A stretch of 64,000 bases of DNA, from positions 992,001-1,056,000 of the forward strand of contig NZ_MPVN01000001.1 of NCBI RefSeq assembly GCF_001955535.1, in the 5' to 3' direction. The notes below the pieces were generated by a model. It worked only from the letters and a program-made list of their open reading frames with translations. It was not told where the DNA came from and did not search any database. Source of the stretch: Paenibacillus sp. FSL H7-0326. GTDB taxonomy: Bacteria > Bacillota > Bacilli > Paenibacillales > Paenibacillaceae. The translations under genes and the position numbers were made by a program. Below are positions 18,757 to 27,334 of the stretch, in pieces (the stretch's first letter is position 1; each line of letters begins with the position of its first letter).

Positions 18757-19368
18757 ATGTATATCCCGTCACATTTCAAAATGGAAAATGACGAAACTAT
18801 GTATGACGTCATTCAAAAGTACGGATTTGCCACGTTATTCTCGATTCATGAAGGAACACCGTTTGCAACTCACATACCACTAATGCTTGATGAGAACCAG
18901 CAGTACTTGTACGGCCATGTTGCTCGTACTAACCCCCAATGGAAGGACATTCAAGACCAAACTGTCATGGCTATCTTTCAAGGGCCTCACTGTTACATTT
19001 CTTCCTCTTGGTACGAATCCAATCGTGCTGTACCAACCTGGAACTACATTTCCGTTCATGTGTATGGAAAAGTTGAACAAATTGATGGCGAAGAATTAAA
19101 GAAGTCACTAAGCGAATTAGTTAACAAATATGAAGATCCGGATAGTATCTATCAGCTCAACGAAGTTGATGAAACGTTTTTGGAGGGAATGACAAAAGGC
19201 GTTGTTGGCTTTAAAGTCAAAATTGAAAAAATGGAAGGAAAAGCGAAATTAAGTCAGAACCATTCCATTGACAGAAGAAAGTTAGTCATACAAGAACTCG
19301 AAAAATCGAAAGAAGACAATGAGCAAAACATTGCTGCTTACATGAGGATTCAAATGAAAAAAACTTAA
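18757..19368 (+). CDS. PaiB-family FMN-binding protein
   Basis: This 203-aa protein of the PaiB/FMN-binding split-barrel family starts MYIPSHFKMENDETMYDVIQKYGF and has ATHIPLMLDENQQYLYGHVARTNPQW. It also has FQGPHCYISSSWYESNRAVPTWNY and the C-terminal ILGFKVKIxKxEGKAKLSQN pattern (here VVGFKVKIEKMEGKAKLSQN), all PaiB hallmarks. The ATG at 18757 follows AAGGAGG by eight bases. In Bacillus, PaiB was described as a negative regulator of sporulation and degradative enzymes; many homologues next to MocR regulators are of unknown role. A broken MFS gene follows at 19388. Confidence 0.88.
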   Translation: MYIPSHFKMENDETMYDVIQKYGFATLFSIHEGTPFATHIPLMLDENQQYLYGHVARTNPQWKDIQDQTVMAIFQGPHCYISSSWYESNRAVPTWNYISVHVYGKVEQIDGEELKKSLSELVNKYEDPDSIYQLNEVDETFLEGMTKGVVGFKVKIEKMEGKAKLSQNHSIDRRKLVIQELEKSKEDNEQNIAAYMRIQMKKT

Positions 19369-19387
19369 AAAATGAGGCGTATCTAAG

Positions 19388-19880
19388 ATGGAACAACGAG
19401 AACATCAACTTGCATCATTTCAAAACAAGACAAGAATAACCCAGGGATGGTTTCTTATTTTGGGTATCTTATTTGTATCAATGACCCAGCGAGCGCCACA
19501 CATCAGTTGGCCCACTCGTTAGTCAAATCAGTGACTCGGTCAGATTATCTCATACGGCGGCTGGCATGCTGACGACCATTCCTCTGCTCGCCTTTGCTTT
19601 TATGTCCCCTCTAGTATCCAGGCTGGCTCGCCATTATGGATTAGAGCATGTGGTGTTCGCAGCCCTCATCTGCCTTTTTTTCGGCATCGTTTGTCGTTCT
19701 CTGCCAAGTACTGGAACATTATTTACAGGCATTCTCCTGATTGGATTAGCAATTGCAGTTTGCAATGTCTTAATTCCCAGTCTGGTTAAACGGGATTTAG
19801 TACAAAAATTGGTCTGATGACGGGCCTTTGTACTGTATCGATGAATTTTTTCTCTGCTTCTGGTTCATCATCCCAACAGA
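19388..19880 (+). pseudogene. CynX/NimT-like MFS transporter, truncated and frameshifted
   Basis: The reading starts MEQREHQLASF, then ITQGWFLILGILFVSMTQRAPHIS. After a frameshift near 19515 it continues VGPLVSQISDSVRLSHTAAG, MLTTIPLLAFAFMSPLVSRL and LLIGLAIAVCNVLIPSLVKRD. Another frame change near 19805 leads to KIGLMTGLCTVSMNFFSA. This is the first about 150 residues of a 400-aa 12-TM cyanate-permease-type transporter. It stops where a fragment of a tyrosine recombinase begins, which suggests the integration event destroyed it. Confidence 0.75.
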
Positions 19881-20105
19881 CATTTCTGTCCATATAGCGA
19901 GCATTGTACTTTAGCCAGTAAAAGAAGGGTTCCAAGTTGTTAAGTATGTAATTACAGTGCTCTCATTAATCCTCTTAACCTGATCGTGGTAATACTCAGT
20001 TAGTGGAAGGAATGCCTCCTTCGAGCCATCAAATACAATAAGCCTGTATTTACTATTCACCCCATCTGGGCGGTATACGTGAAAGTATGACGCCAGTTTT
20101 AATCC
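19868..20105 (-). pseudogene. Tyrosine recombinase/integrase, N-terminal fragment
   Basis: On the minus strand the sequence reads KLASYFHVYRPDGVNSKYRL, then EAFLPLTEYYHDQVKRINES and TVITYL. After a 1-base shift it reads LEPFFYWLKYNARYMDRNVC and WDDEPEA. This is the core-binding (SAM-like) domain of a site-specific integrase. The catalytic domain with R-H-R-Y is absent. It abuts the truncated MFS gene. Assignment is by similarity to integrases I recall from Bacilli. Confidence 0.55.
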
Positions 20106-20285
20106 CCCCCAATAGCCTTTTTTCTTATAAAAAATGTGGACCTCTCCGCTCCATTAAACGGATGTCCACATAAGATGTATGACACTATATAAAAGTATAG
20201 TAGAATCACTGGTGAGGAAAAATAATGTTGTTTATTGTGAGTCCAGTAAAATCAACGTATTTTGAACACAAAATTGAAAGCAAAA

Positions 20286-20402
20286 AAATTAAAGTTCTTT
20301 AATGTAATCATTGCCCCTCAGCTACGGTTCAAAATTTGTGAAAATAAAGTTATTTAATTAGAGGACAGCAAAGATCCCGGAACGAAAATAAAGTTGTTTA
20401 AT
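20286..20402 (+). repeat. Three direct repeats AAAATAAAGTT-TTTAAT
   Basis: AAAATAAAGTTNTTTAAT occurs at 20341-20358 and 20385-20402, with a variant (AAATTAAAGTTCTTTAAT) at 20286-20303. They lie beside the integrase fragment, in a stretch (20106-20800) with no clear gene. They could be recombinase arm sites or operator copies. Confidence 0.55.
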
Positions 20403-20517
20403 GGGATAATGGAACTGGATTGAATAGGCCACAAATTCCAACTTTTATACATAAGTTAAAAATTAGACTCCTATTCGTTCCCTATATTTCATGTTTTATT
20501 TTTTTGTGATTAGATTA

Positions 20518-20700
20518 GTCCAGTCCTATAACTACAATATATGCAAGACTCCGCTAATATTCATCGCTTGGGAAGCACTGCTGTCGGAAATCATTTCTTC
20601 CACGCGGTCACTGCCGCCAATAATAACTTCCTCGGTTCCGCTCTCAGCCGGCAAAACAAGGGAAATCTGCCGTTCAACAACAAAAGATAAAATAATCGTA
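20518..20700 (-). other. Possible coding remnant of unknown family
   Basis: The minus strand is open here and reads like protein (FVVERQISLVLPAESGTEE, IIGGSDRVEEMISDSSASQ). There is no start, RBS or recognisable family. It may be the tail of a deleted gene; I do not assign a function. Confidence 0.25.
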
Positions 20701-20722
20701 TTAATTTTAACATTTCTAGAAC

Positions 20723-20744
20723 AGGGCTGCCGAGTAGCGGCCCT
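20723..20744 (-). terminator. Weak hairpin after nucleoside-hydrolase-like gene
   Basis: AGGGCTGC / GCGGCCCT forms an imperfect stem 57 bases beyond the stop of the gene at 20801. The T-tract on the minus side is poor, so termination here is uncertain. Confidence 0.35.
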
Positions 20745-20800
20745 AAGTTTATTTACGTTTGCCTCGAGTCCTCTTATATTCTAGGAAGAATTTCCATAAT

Positions 20801-21694
20801 TCAATGCAGCTTTGCAAACATATCCTCCAATGTAAACCTTGGATCTACGAAATGGTATACACGGATCATACGTTCGTTCTGATCATGGACATAATACATG
20901 TCCTGCGTTATTCTTGGAGCCGGCTTCAACTCATAGCTATGCTCATGGTCGTCCAGCAGCAAGCTGACAGCGGGCGAATCGCCGAGCGACCACATCTCGC
21001 CCTTCGGAAACGAATCAAACTTCACCGAATTGTTAAAATCTATGAGTTGCTCATATAGGTATTCTCCGATCTTTCCGTACGGCTTCACCTTGTACATCAG
21101 TTCGGCCAAGCTCACCCGCATGGTGCTATATACATTACTCGGCACCTGCCACAGCTCTATCGGCGATTCGAATACAACATTCGCCGCATGAATATCATTG
21201 AACAGATTGTGTTCCCAGCCTCCATTCGGATATGGCCCACCGCCGATCCAGACCACCTTCACCTTATCCGCAATGCTTGGCTCCATCAAATAAGCGGAAG
21301 CCAGATCTGTTAACGGTCCAAGGAAGATCACATAGAAGGGTGAAGGATCATCGGCCAGCGCTTCCCGGACAATCGCGACCGCCCCATCAGAGGGCTCCGG
21401 CGTCATTTCGTCGCTGAGTGGTTTCTCTGCGCCGGCATAGACCGGCACCTCGCCCTCCAGACCCATCAGCGAGAGCACCTTCTCGATCTCTTCATAGCTC
21501 TTCTGCATGGTATTTTCTCGGCCCGTCAGCCTACCGGAATTCTCGAATTGCGCTGCAATAATCCCTTTGACTTTAAACCTCGGCGTCAGCAGCGCATGTA
21601 CAATAGCATACTGGTCATCCGCTTCATTCTTCGCATCCGTGTTAATCATTAGTCGTATTTTTCTCCATTCCGGCACGTCAAAGGGCAGTTGCAT
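20801..21694 (-). CDS. Nucleoside-hydrolase-like protein (IUNH superfamily), copy 1
   Basis: This 297-aa protein belongs to the inosine-uridine nucleoside hydrolase superfamily, which cleaves N-ribosidic bonds with a Ca-bound water. The N-terminal metal motif is NTDAKNEADDQYA at about residue 17; canonical enzymes have DTDPGxDDA, so there is a two-residue insertion and the Gly is lost. Other family parts are LGPLTDLASAYLMEPSIADK, WIGGGPYPNGG, and a late LGDSPAVSLLL. Two paralogues occur at 36023 and 57014, always next to sugar genes. It ends the operon that holds the TIM-barrel gene. The true substrate may be a sugar derivative, not a nucleoside. Confidence 0.82.
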   Translation of the reverse strand: MQLPFDVPEWRKIRLMINTDAKNEADDQYAIVHALLTPRFKVKGIIAAQFENSGRLTGRENTMQKSYEEIEKVLSLMGLEGEVPVYAGAEKPLSDEMTPEPSDGAVAIVREALADDPSPFYVIFLGPLTDLASAYLMEPSIADKVKVVWIGGGPYPNGGWEHNLFNDIHAANVVFESPIELWQVPSNVYSTMRVSLAELMYKVKPYGKIGEYLYEQLIDFNNSVKFDSFPKGEMWSLGDSPAVSLLLDDHEHSYELKPAPRITQDMYYVHDQNERMIRVYHFVDPRFTLEDMFAKLH

Positions 21695-21739
21695 GAAATC
21701 TCATCTCCATCCTGTAAGAGGAGTCACGGTGAATGCCTT

Positions 21740-22498
21740 TTAACAAGGTGGAGCGATTCCCACCGCTCTCAAGAAGTTTAAATTCAACTTTGCGCTTAAC
21801 AAAGGGTTACTGCTGGTATCTTGTTCAACGAAATAATAGTTCACCCCCGCCATAATAGCCACGTTATAAATCGCCTTTAAGTCTAATACACCGCGTTCAA
21901 ATTCGGTGAAATTACCTTCCCTGTCTATCGTCTTGATATGAAGCAAGGCGAGCCTATCCTTTAACAAAGGTAAATAAGTAACGGGATTCACTCCTGCTTT
22001 TGCCATCCAACCGATATCAATTTCCAACTTCAGTAAATCAGGGCTTATTGCGCTCGTTAACCTTTCCAATATAAATTGGCCATTTATCTTTTCAAATTCT
22101 TGCGAATGGTTATGGTATGCCAACTGAAGGCCATGCCGCTTCAGCTCCGTCCCGACCCATGTTAGATTCGTAACGAGACGCTGAAATTGTTCATGATCAG
22201 TGAACTGCTCCTTGGGAACGGTTGGGACTACGATATAGGAGGCTCCGACTATCAAACTGTATTCGATAAACTTATAAAGATCAGACAACAATTGATCGAG
22301 AAAAATTTGGCTTGATATCGCTTTGAGTCCGGTTTCAGTCAGTATTGTCTTCATTTCAAGCGCCGGGATATCGTAGTAGCCGAAAAATTCAACCGTCTTA
22401 TATCCCATATTCGCAATCATTTGCATCGTACCTTTAAAATCTTTGTTGAGCTCTTCACGAACGCTAAACAGCTGCAAGCCTGGGGGAATTTGATGCAT
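21740..22498 (-). CDS. Sugar phosphate isomerase/epimerase-like TIM barrel, copy 1
   Basis: This 252-aa protein belongs to the xylose isomerase-like TIM-barrel (AP endonuclease 2) superfamily. Evidence includes the N-terminal PGLQLFSVREELNKDFKGTM with GYKTVEFFGYYDIP, the metal-site strand LQLAYHNHSQEF (about 130), LLKLEIDIGWMAKAGV (about 165), LALLHIKTIDREG (about 190), and the last YYFVEQD. These are the usual His/Asp/Glu metal ligands. It lies between GMC oxidoreductase and nucleoside-hydrolase-like genes; a homologue at 58006 has the same neighbour type. Members next to GMC oxidoreductases act on 3-keto-glycosides in known deglycosylation pathways, a plausible role here. RBS AGGAGG precedes the ATG. 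Confidence 0.85.
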   Translation of the reverse strand: MHQIPPGLQLFSVREELNKDFKGTMQMIANMGYKTVEFFGYYDIPALEMKTILTETGLKAISSQIFLDQLLSDLYKFIEYSLIVGASYIVVPTVPKEQFTDHEQFQRLVTNLTWVGTELKRHGLQLAYHNHSQEFEKINGQFILERLTSAISPDLLKLEIDIGWMAKAGVNPVTYLPLLKDRLALLHIKTIDREGNFTEFERGVLDLKAIYNVAIMAGVNYYFVEQDTSSNPLLSAKLNLNFLRAVGIAPPC

Positions 22499-22577
22499 GA
22501 GTCAAACCTCCTGAGTCCCGATTCAAGCTTTTGTTTGGATGATAATGTAACGATCCGATAGATAGTGTTACGTCGTC

Positions 22578-24095
22578 TTACGAATATCTTCTCGTCATAT
22601 AATCTGCCGTACGAATAGCCAAGGCAATCGTCGTTAACGTTGGGTTTGCTGCCGGCAATGTGGGCAGTACGCTGTTATCCGCTACAAATAATCCGTTTAC
22701 GCCGAATACTTCACCGTATGGATTTGTCACCGATTGAGATGGATCGACACCCATCCTGCAAGTTCCCGACTGATGGTTATCAGATCCCGGCGGAGCTAAC
22801 GTTATTTGTTTTTGCGGATCATTTTGAGGAAGAAGTCTCATTCCGGCGGTACCAGCAGCATGCATCAACTTCTGTGCCATTTGATTAATGACGGCATAGT
22901 CTCTCTCACTATAATTAAAATGAATTTGCAGCTTCGGAATCCCATACTCATCATGGACATTCGGATCAAGGCTAACCCGGTTTTCGAATTTGGGCTCAAC
23001 GACTCCATATGCATTTATTGAAGAAATAAGGTTATTTTGCAGCGGCTGTACTTCAAATTGATACGCACTATATGGACCCGGACCAATCAAATGCAATTGA
23101 AAAGGATTTCCACGCGATTGAGGGATTAGAATGGAGAGTACACCTAAGTCTTCCGGAAACTGGGATCGATCAAATACTCCCGTTGCACCAACAGAAGAAT
23201 GACTTACAAGATAATGACCTATGCTGCCAGAGAGCCCAGAGTTCAATAATATGCGAGGTGATTCGAAGGCGCCTGCCGATAATACAACGGTCTTTGCTCG
23301 AATGAAATAGGCTTTTTTGTCTGGACCTTTTACCTCGACCCCAACGGTTTTACCCTGATTGAATACAACTTTAGCGGCATGTGCCTTAATGGCGATATCA
23401 ATACTTCTAACATTTAAGGAAGCAGCCAGAAAGTTAATCGAGCTGAAAAATACAGTCGAATTTAAAAGTCCATCATGGCTTGCTTGCAAATTAGTTGCAA
23501 AGGGTATACGTTCCGCTTCAATAAACCCGTATCCGCGAAGCCTCTTTAATACAATGTCGGTAAAATAGGAGCCTTCAGAGTATTCTTGATTTACTTGCAT
23601 GAATTCTTCGGCAATATTATAGTAACCATTCATTTCACTTATAGATATTGGCCATTTCTCAAGATCAGGGGTAAACATTCGGGGTGCAAAAGCGGCCCAT
23701 AACAGCGTTTTTCCACCGACTGCGTTTAGTTTCTTTGCGCCAGGCATACCGGATGGTTGGATTCCAACTGGTTGAACGTATTTTGTATTATTATAGATTT
23801 GGAACATTTTCCCCATATTCCCTATAGTGGGTACATTCAAGGCGTGAGTAGGCAAAAAAAGTCCTCCTGCCTCCACGACGCCAATCCGTTTTTCGTTTGC
23901 CCCCCATTGCTCGCACAACCGCCAAAGTACAGCGCCGCCGCCTGCACCTGTACCAATAATCAGCACATCATATTCCGTTTGTTCCATTTTCTCTAACGAA
24001 ACCAATGGAATCCACGGATATGATCCATCATCATCAATACCAGTCCCCGGCATGTTATCCCACCTTACGGAAAAATTCGGATCTGTTCCTTCCAC
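22578..24095 (-). CDS. GMC-family FAD oxidoreductase
   Basis: This is a 505-aa glucose-methanol-choline oxidoreductase. The FAD dinucleotide fold is DVLIIGTGAGGGAVLWRL at about residue 43, followed by VVEAGG. LNAVGGKTLLWAAFAPR corresponds to the GGxSxxN/W flavin region. The C-terminal NHQSGTCRMG and FVADNSVLPTLPAANPTLT hold the catalytic His/Asn pair region. It has no signal peptide, so it is cytoplasmic or membrane-associated. It starts at a GTG (24095) with a weak RBS, after a terminator that follows the SDR gene, so it may have its own promoter. It may oxidise a sugar hydroxyl (C3 or C2) in concert with the TIM-barrel gene 80 bases downstream; this is inference from context. Confidence 0.87.
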   Translation of the reverse strand: MEGTDPNFSVRWDNMPGTGIDDDGSYPWIPLVSLEKMEQTEYDVLIIGTGAGGGAVLWRLCEQWGANEKRIGVVEAGGLFLPTHALNVPTIGNMGKMFQIYNNTKYVQPVGIQPSGMPGAKKLNAVGGKTLLWAAFAPRMFTPDLEKWPISISEMNGYYNIAEEFMQVNQEYSEGSYFTDIVLKRLRGYGFIEAERIPFATNLQASHDGLLNSTVFFSSINFLAASLNVRSIDIAIKAHAAKVVFNQGKTVGVEVKGPDKKAYFIRAKTVVLSAGAFESPRILLNSGLSGSIGHYLVSHSSVGATGVFDRSQFPEDLGVLSILIPQSRGNPFQLHLIGPGPYSAYQFEVQPLQNNLISSINAYGVVEPKFENRVSLDPNVHDEYGIPKLQIHFNYSERDYAVINQMAQKLMHAAGTAGMRLLPQNDPQKQITLAPPGSDNHQSGTCRMGVDPSQSVTNPYGEVFGVNGLFVADNSVLPTLPAANPTLTTIALAIRTADYMTRRYS

Positions 24096-24233
24096 CTTTT
24101 AACCTTGTAAGTATCTTATTTTGAAAATATCCCAAATATACCGCGGCAATCGTTTCTTTTAGCATATTTCCCCTATATCTTTGATTCTGCCATGAAGCGA
24201 AATACAATTTTAAGAATTATGTACTTTTGCATA

Positions 24234-24265
24234 AAAGACCCGATCATACCTGATCGAGTCTTAAA
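24234..24265 (-). terminator. Terminator after the SDR gene
   Basis: On the minus strand AAGACtCGATCA / TGATCGgGTCTT (loop of four) is followed by TTTATG. It lies 52 bases past the SDR stop and separates it from the GMC gene. Confidence 0.65.
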
Positions 24266-24316
24266 ATTTATATAGGATTCTTCTTCAAAACACGCCATTA
24301 TCCCCAGTTATTTCTT

Positions 24317-25333
24317 TTAGAACTCCCTGTCCTTAGCAATGGAAACATAATCTTTAAGAAGCGTTTCGGGAACCTGCTCCATGAGTTCGCTCACGGACCA
24401 AGCTTCATCCGTCTTTTTGATTTCTTTGACAATCTTGGGATCCGAGTAAAGCGAGACGCGGCCACCGCCAGTAACGGTGAACACTGCCCCATTCACGTAT
24501 TGAGCATGTTCTGTGCAAAGGTACACGAGAAACGGAGCGACATTTTCGGCCGGACCATGTTCCTTTTCGGATTCTTCGACTCGTTTATCGTTTGGATCGA
24601 TCTTTATTCCGTTTTCCGCCATCATCGTTTTCAGCGTTGCGCCGAAACTTACATGGCCGGGAGAAGCCGCCTGCGGACAATACGCGTTAACGGTAATGCC
24701 GAATCGATCGAGTTCTTTTGCTGTCGACTTGGTCAGTCCGACGATGCCGGCGTTCGCGGCGCTATAGGCGCTGAGGTTCGCAATGCCCGTCCAGGCATCA
24801 GAAGCGCAGTTGAGGATCCGGCCGTATCCTTGTTTGATCATGTAAGGGACGGCATGTGACATTAAATTATAAGCTCCTTTAAGTTTAGAGACGGTTTGAT
24901 AGTCCCAATCGGACTCTTTCGTCTGTACAAATGGGCCGAACCCTAAACCTGCGGCGTTATTGACGACGATGTCAATTCGGCCGTATTGCTCGATGGCGGT
25001 CTGTACCAATTGGCCGGCGGTTTCATAATCCGAGACGTCTCCGTAAAAAGGAGTTGCTTTACCCCCGTTCATCCTAATTTCCTGAGCGGTACTCTCCGCG
25101 TCGCCCCTCAATGCGAGAATCTTCTTTATATCCTCCGCGTCAAATTCCGGTGTACGTTTAACGCCAATTGGCTTGAATGATTCGGTTACGGCGACGGTTT
25201 CGTTCCGCTTGGGAGCACGATTATTCGTGATGACGATGGCGCCTTCCCTCGCCATTCCGATCGCGATGCCTCGCCCGACTCCCTGACCTGAACCCGTAAC
25301 GATCGCGACTCTACCCTTCAGCATGTTTCCCAT
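24317..25333 (-). CDS. Short-chain dehydrogenase/reductase lacking the catalytic Lys (YxxxN), copy 1
   Basis: This 338-aa SDR is longer than the usual 250-aa classical form. The cofactor site is VAIVTGSGQGVGRGIA (about residues 9-24), with NNAAG near 128, the Ser region LNCASDAW, and the active-site Tyr in AYSAANAG. The position four after Tyr is Asn, where almost all SDRs have Lys. The dead paralogue at 53999 has YSAGN too, so the change is inherited, not random. An insertion of about 50 residues follows the first beta-alpha units. The C-terminal extension (EIKKTDEAWSVSELMEQVPE) is also shared. It lies between the PKD hydrolase and GMC genes. RBS GGGAGG precedes the ATG. Confidence 0.85.
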   Translation of the reverse strand: MGNMLKGRVAIVTGSGQGVGRGIAIGMAREGAIVITNNRAPKRNETVAVTESFKPIGVKRTPEFDAEDIKKILALRGDAESTAQEIRMNGGKATPFYGDVSDYETAGQLVQTAIEQYGRIDIVVNNAAGLGFGPFVQTKESDWDYQTVSKLKGAYNLMSHAVPYMIKQGYGRILNCASDAWTGIANLSAYSAANAGIVGLTKSTAKELDRFGITVNAYCPQAASPGHVSFGATLKTMMAENGIKIDPNDKRVEESEKEHGPAENVAPFLVYLCTEHAQYVNGAVFTVTGGGRVSLYSDPKIVKEIKKTDEAWSVSELMEQVPETLLKDYVSIAKDREF

Positions 25334-25402
25334 TGTTTTATTCCTCCCTTTTATGAATGAACGGAAGGCCGGACTTTAGTCCGGCCCGTTTTACATAACG
25401 CC

Positions 25403-27319
25403 CTAACGGACCCCTACACGCGCGCGGCCAAGGTTTTGAACCCTCGCGTAAGCCATGCTCGCCTCCCCTTCGCGCTGGACTGTCACTCGAATCGCCGGGT
25501 AATAATTGCCTGGCGTTGAAAATGTGTACGTCGTGGTTACCTCTACCGTCTGTCCAGGTGTATTAAAGGCGGCTTCCGTGAAATTTCCGTTCCCCTCGAA
25601 ATCCCATTCGAGGCTTACGACCTCGCCTTGCTTCGGCGGCACCTTGATTCGCGCCGTGAAGGTGACGGCTTCGCCGGCAGCGATCTCGATTCGGACGTCG
25701 CCATTGACGGTCAGTCCGATAACAGGCTGTATGCCGCGGCAAACTTCAACCTTCTCCGGCAGCCTAATTTGACTATCGACAACCTCGTAACAAGTCGACT
25801 GCGCAGGCTCTACCCCCTTTTCTACCCAAACGCTCAAATCGCGAAGAGCCCGCTCATAAATGCCATCATATTGTACAAGTATATGGTTACGAGGACCGTA
25901 TTGGATATGATCCGCATGGTCGTTGTACCAAAGCCGGAAGTTGTCATCGTAATGCTCGCCAAGGTTCTCCTTCACTTTTGCGCTGTACCAGTCTGCATGC
26001 CACGGGTAAGCGTCAGCATCGAGCAGGTTGGCGACTAGGATGACTTTTCCTTGAATCTGCCCGCTATGCGTTCCGCCGCCGGTTACATTGCGTGATATGA
26101 TTGGACCGATTTCCAACGGCCGCTGAGGGTAGATCGGTGATCCGTCTGCCAACTTGAGATGATCCCAGCCGTAATGACCGGCTTGGTTCGGCACCTGATG
26201 ACGGTGATAGGAAAGAAGCGCTAACGACCAACAATTATCGATTCGAATAGTGGCACCTGCTTCAACGGAGTTCAGTATTTTGTCAGGGGTCCCGTTTGCG
26301 ATCTTAAAGATCCTTGTTACGGGATCCAATGAACCCGCCAGCGTCCCGATCTCCGACGTTCCGTCGGCGGCATAAAGGACGTAATCCGCACCGGTTTGCA
26401 CCGGAACCGTCGGTACGCTGGCAAGGGTTAGGCTTGTCGGCTCGCCTTGTTCATTCCGACTCACTTGTGTAATGGTGGCCACATGGTCGACCCTGGCATG
26501 GCGGAACAAATCGCCGAGTTCCGACTGTTCCGTCCCGATATACCCTGGCTTGCTCCAGAAGTCTTCGACGTACGTGGGATCCATCCCCCTAACCATGCCT
26601 CCAAAATCTAGGAGTCCCTGGGGATTGTTTAAACCAAGCAAATACGGATAGTCTTCCCACGCCCGTAGCGGAATGCCTAATTTTGTTACTTCGAGCAGCA
26701 CCTCTCGCTCGACATCATTAAGCGCCGAATAGGGGGCGCCGCTACCGCCCGGGCTGACCGCGTCCGCTATCTGTTGCGCCTTGACCCCCAGCACAAATCC
26801 CGCAAAAGCACGGATGAAAAAGTTATTCGGGATAGAGGTCGGTATGGCAGGGATGAACGGAACGGCGCCATCCCATACTCCTGTGGTACACTCAATCGCA
26901 CCGAGCGTCTGAAGAGATCCGCCGCTGCCGCCATACACGTAGCCATAAATCCGCTCGGAGGTCTCGTAGTATTCTGCTGCGACCTTCCTGGAAAACTGTG
27001 CCACTGCCGCATCAACCCGGTAACCGCCGCCCCCGTTTGTCTGGACCGTATACGCCCCGCTTTCAACACCGAATTCGACAGTACGATCAGAGGCGTTTTC
27101 ATCTTGAAGGGGGTATAACTGTTGGTAAAATCGTCCACCCCATTGACTTTTTAACGGAAAATAGAAGGTGAACTTTTTATCCGTGCCCTCAAAATGTCCC
27201 GACACCTTACGATGCGGCACCGGGGACGTTATGTCGGTCTGGCTGTCTATGACCGGTCGGTTGTAGAGAGGATCTTCCATTCCATCGTACAACTTTTTCT
27301 CGCTTTCATGCACCGCCAT
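25403..27319 (-). CDS. Alpha/beta-hydrolase-like protein with C-terminal PKD domain, cytoplasmic form
   Basis: This 638-aa protein is of a family I cannot name. A nucleophile elbow IYGYVYGGSGGSLQT lies near residue 130, an acid candidate in NLLDADAYPWHADWY near 430, and a His in LWYNDHADHI near 465. In this order they make a Ser-Asp-His triad of the alpha/beta hydrolase type, perhaps tannase/feruloyl-esterase-like. The C-terminal about 90 residues form a PKD-type beta sandwich (SLEWDFEGNGNFTEAAF to YTFSTPGNYYPAIRVTVQRE). No signal peptide is present, unlike the secreted paralogue at 51705, which shares the whole length. RBS AGGAGG precedes the ATG. Likely role: de-esterification of an imported glycan or phenolic ester (inference). 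Confidence 0.75.
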   Translation of the reverse strand: MAVHESEKKLYDGMEDPLYNRPVIDSQTDITSPVPHRKVSGHFEGTDKKFTFYFPLKSQWGGRFYQQLYPLQDENASDRTVEFGVESGAYTVQTNGGGGYRVDAAVAQFSRKVAAEYYETSERIYGYVYGGSGGSLQTLGAIECTTGVWDGAVPFIPAIPTSIPNNFFIRAFAGFVLGVKAQQIADAVSPGGSGAPYSALNDVEREVLLEVTKLGIPLRAWEDYPYLLGLNNPQGLLDFGGMVRGMDPTYVEDFWSKPGYIGTEQSELGDLFRHARVDHVATITQVSRNEQGEPTSLTLASVPTVPVQTGADYVLYAADGTSEIGTLAGSLDPVTRIFKIANGTPDKILNSVEAGATIRIDNCWSLALLSYHRHQVPNQAGHYGWDHLKLADGSPIYPQRPLEIGPIISRNVTGGGTHSGQIQGKVILVANLLDADAYPWHADWYSAKVKENLGEHYDDNFRLWYNDHADHIQYGPRNHILVQYDGIYERALRDLSVWVEKGVEPAQSTCYEVVDSQIRLPEKVEVCRGIQPVIGLTVNGDVRIEIAAGEAVTFTARIKVPPKQGEVVSLEWDFEGNGNFTEAAFNTPGQTVEVTTTYTFSTPGNYYPAIRVTVQREGEASMAYARVQNLGRARVGVR

Positions 27320-27334
27320 GATCTTTTCCTCCTA

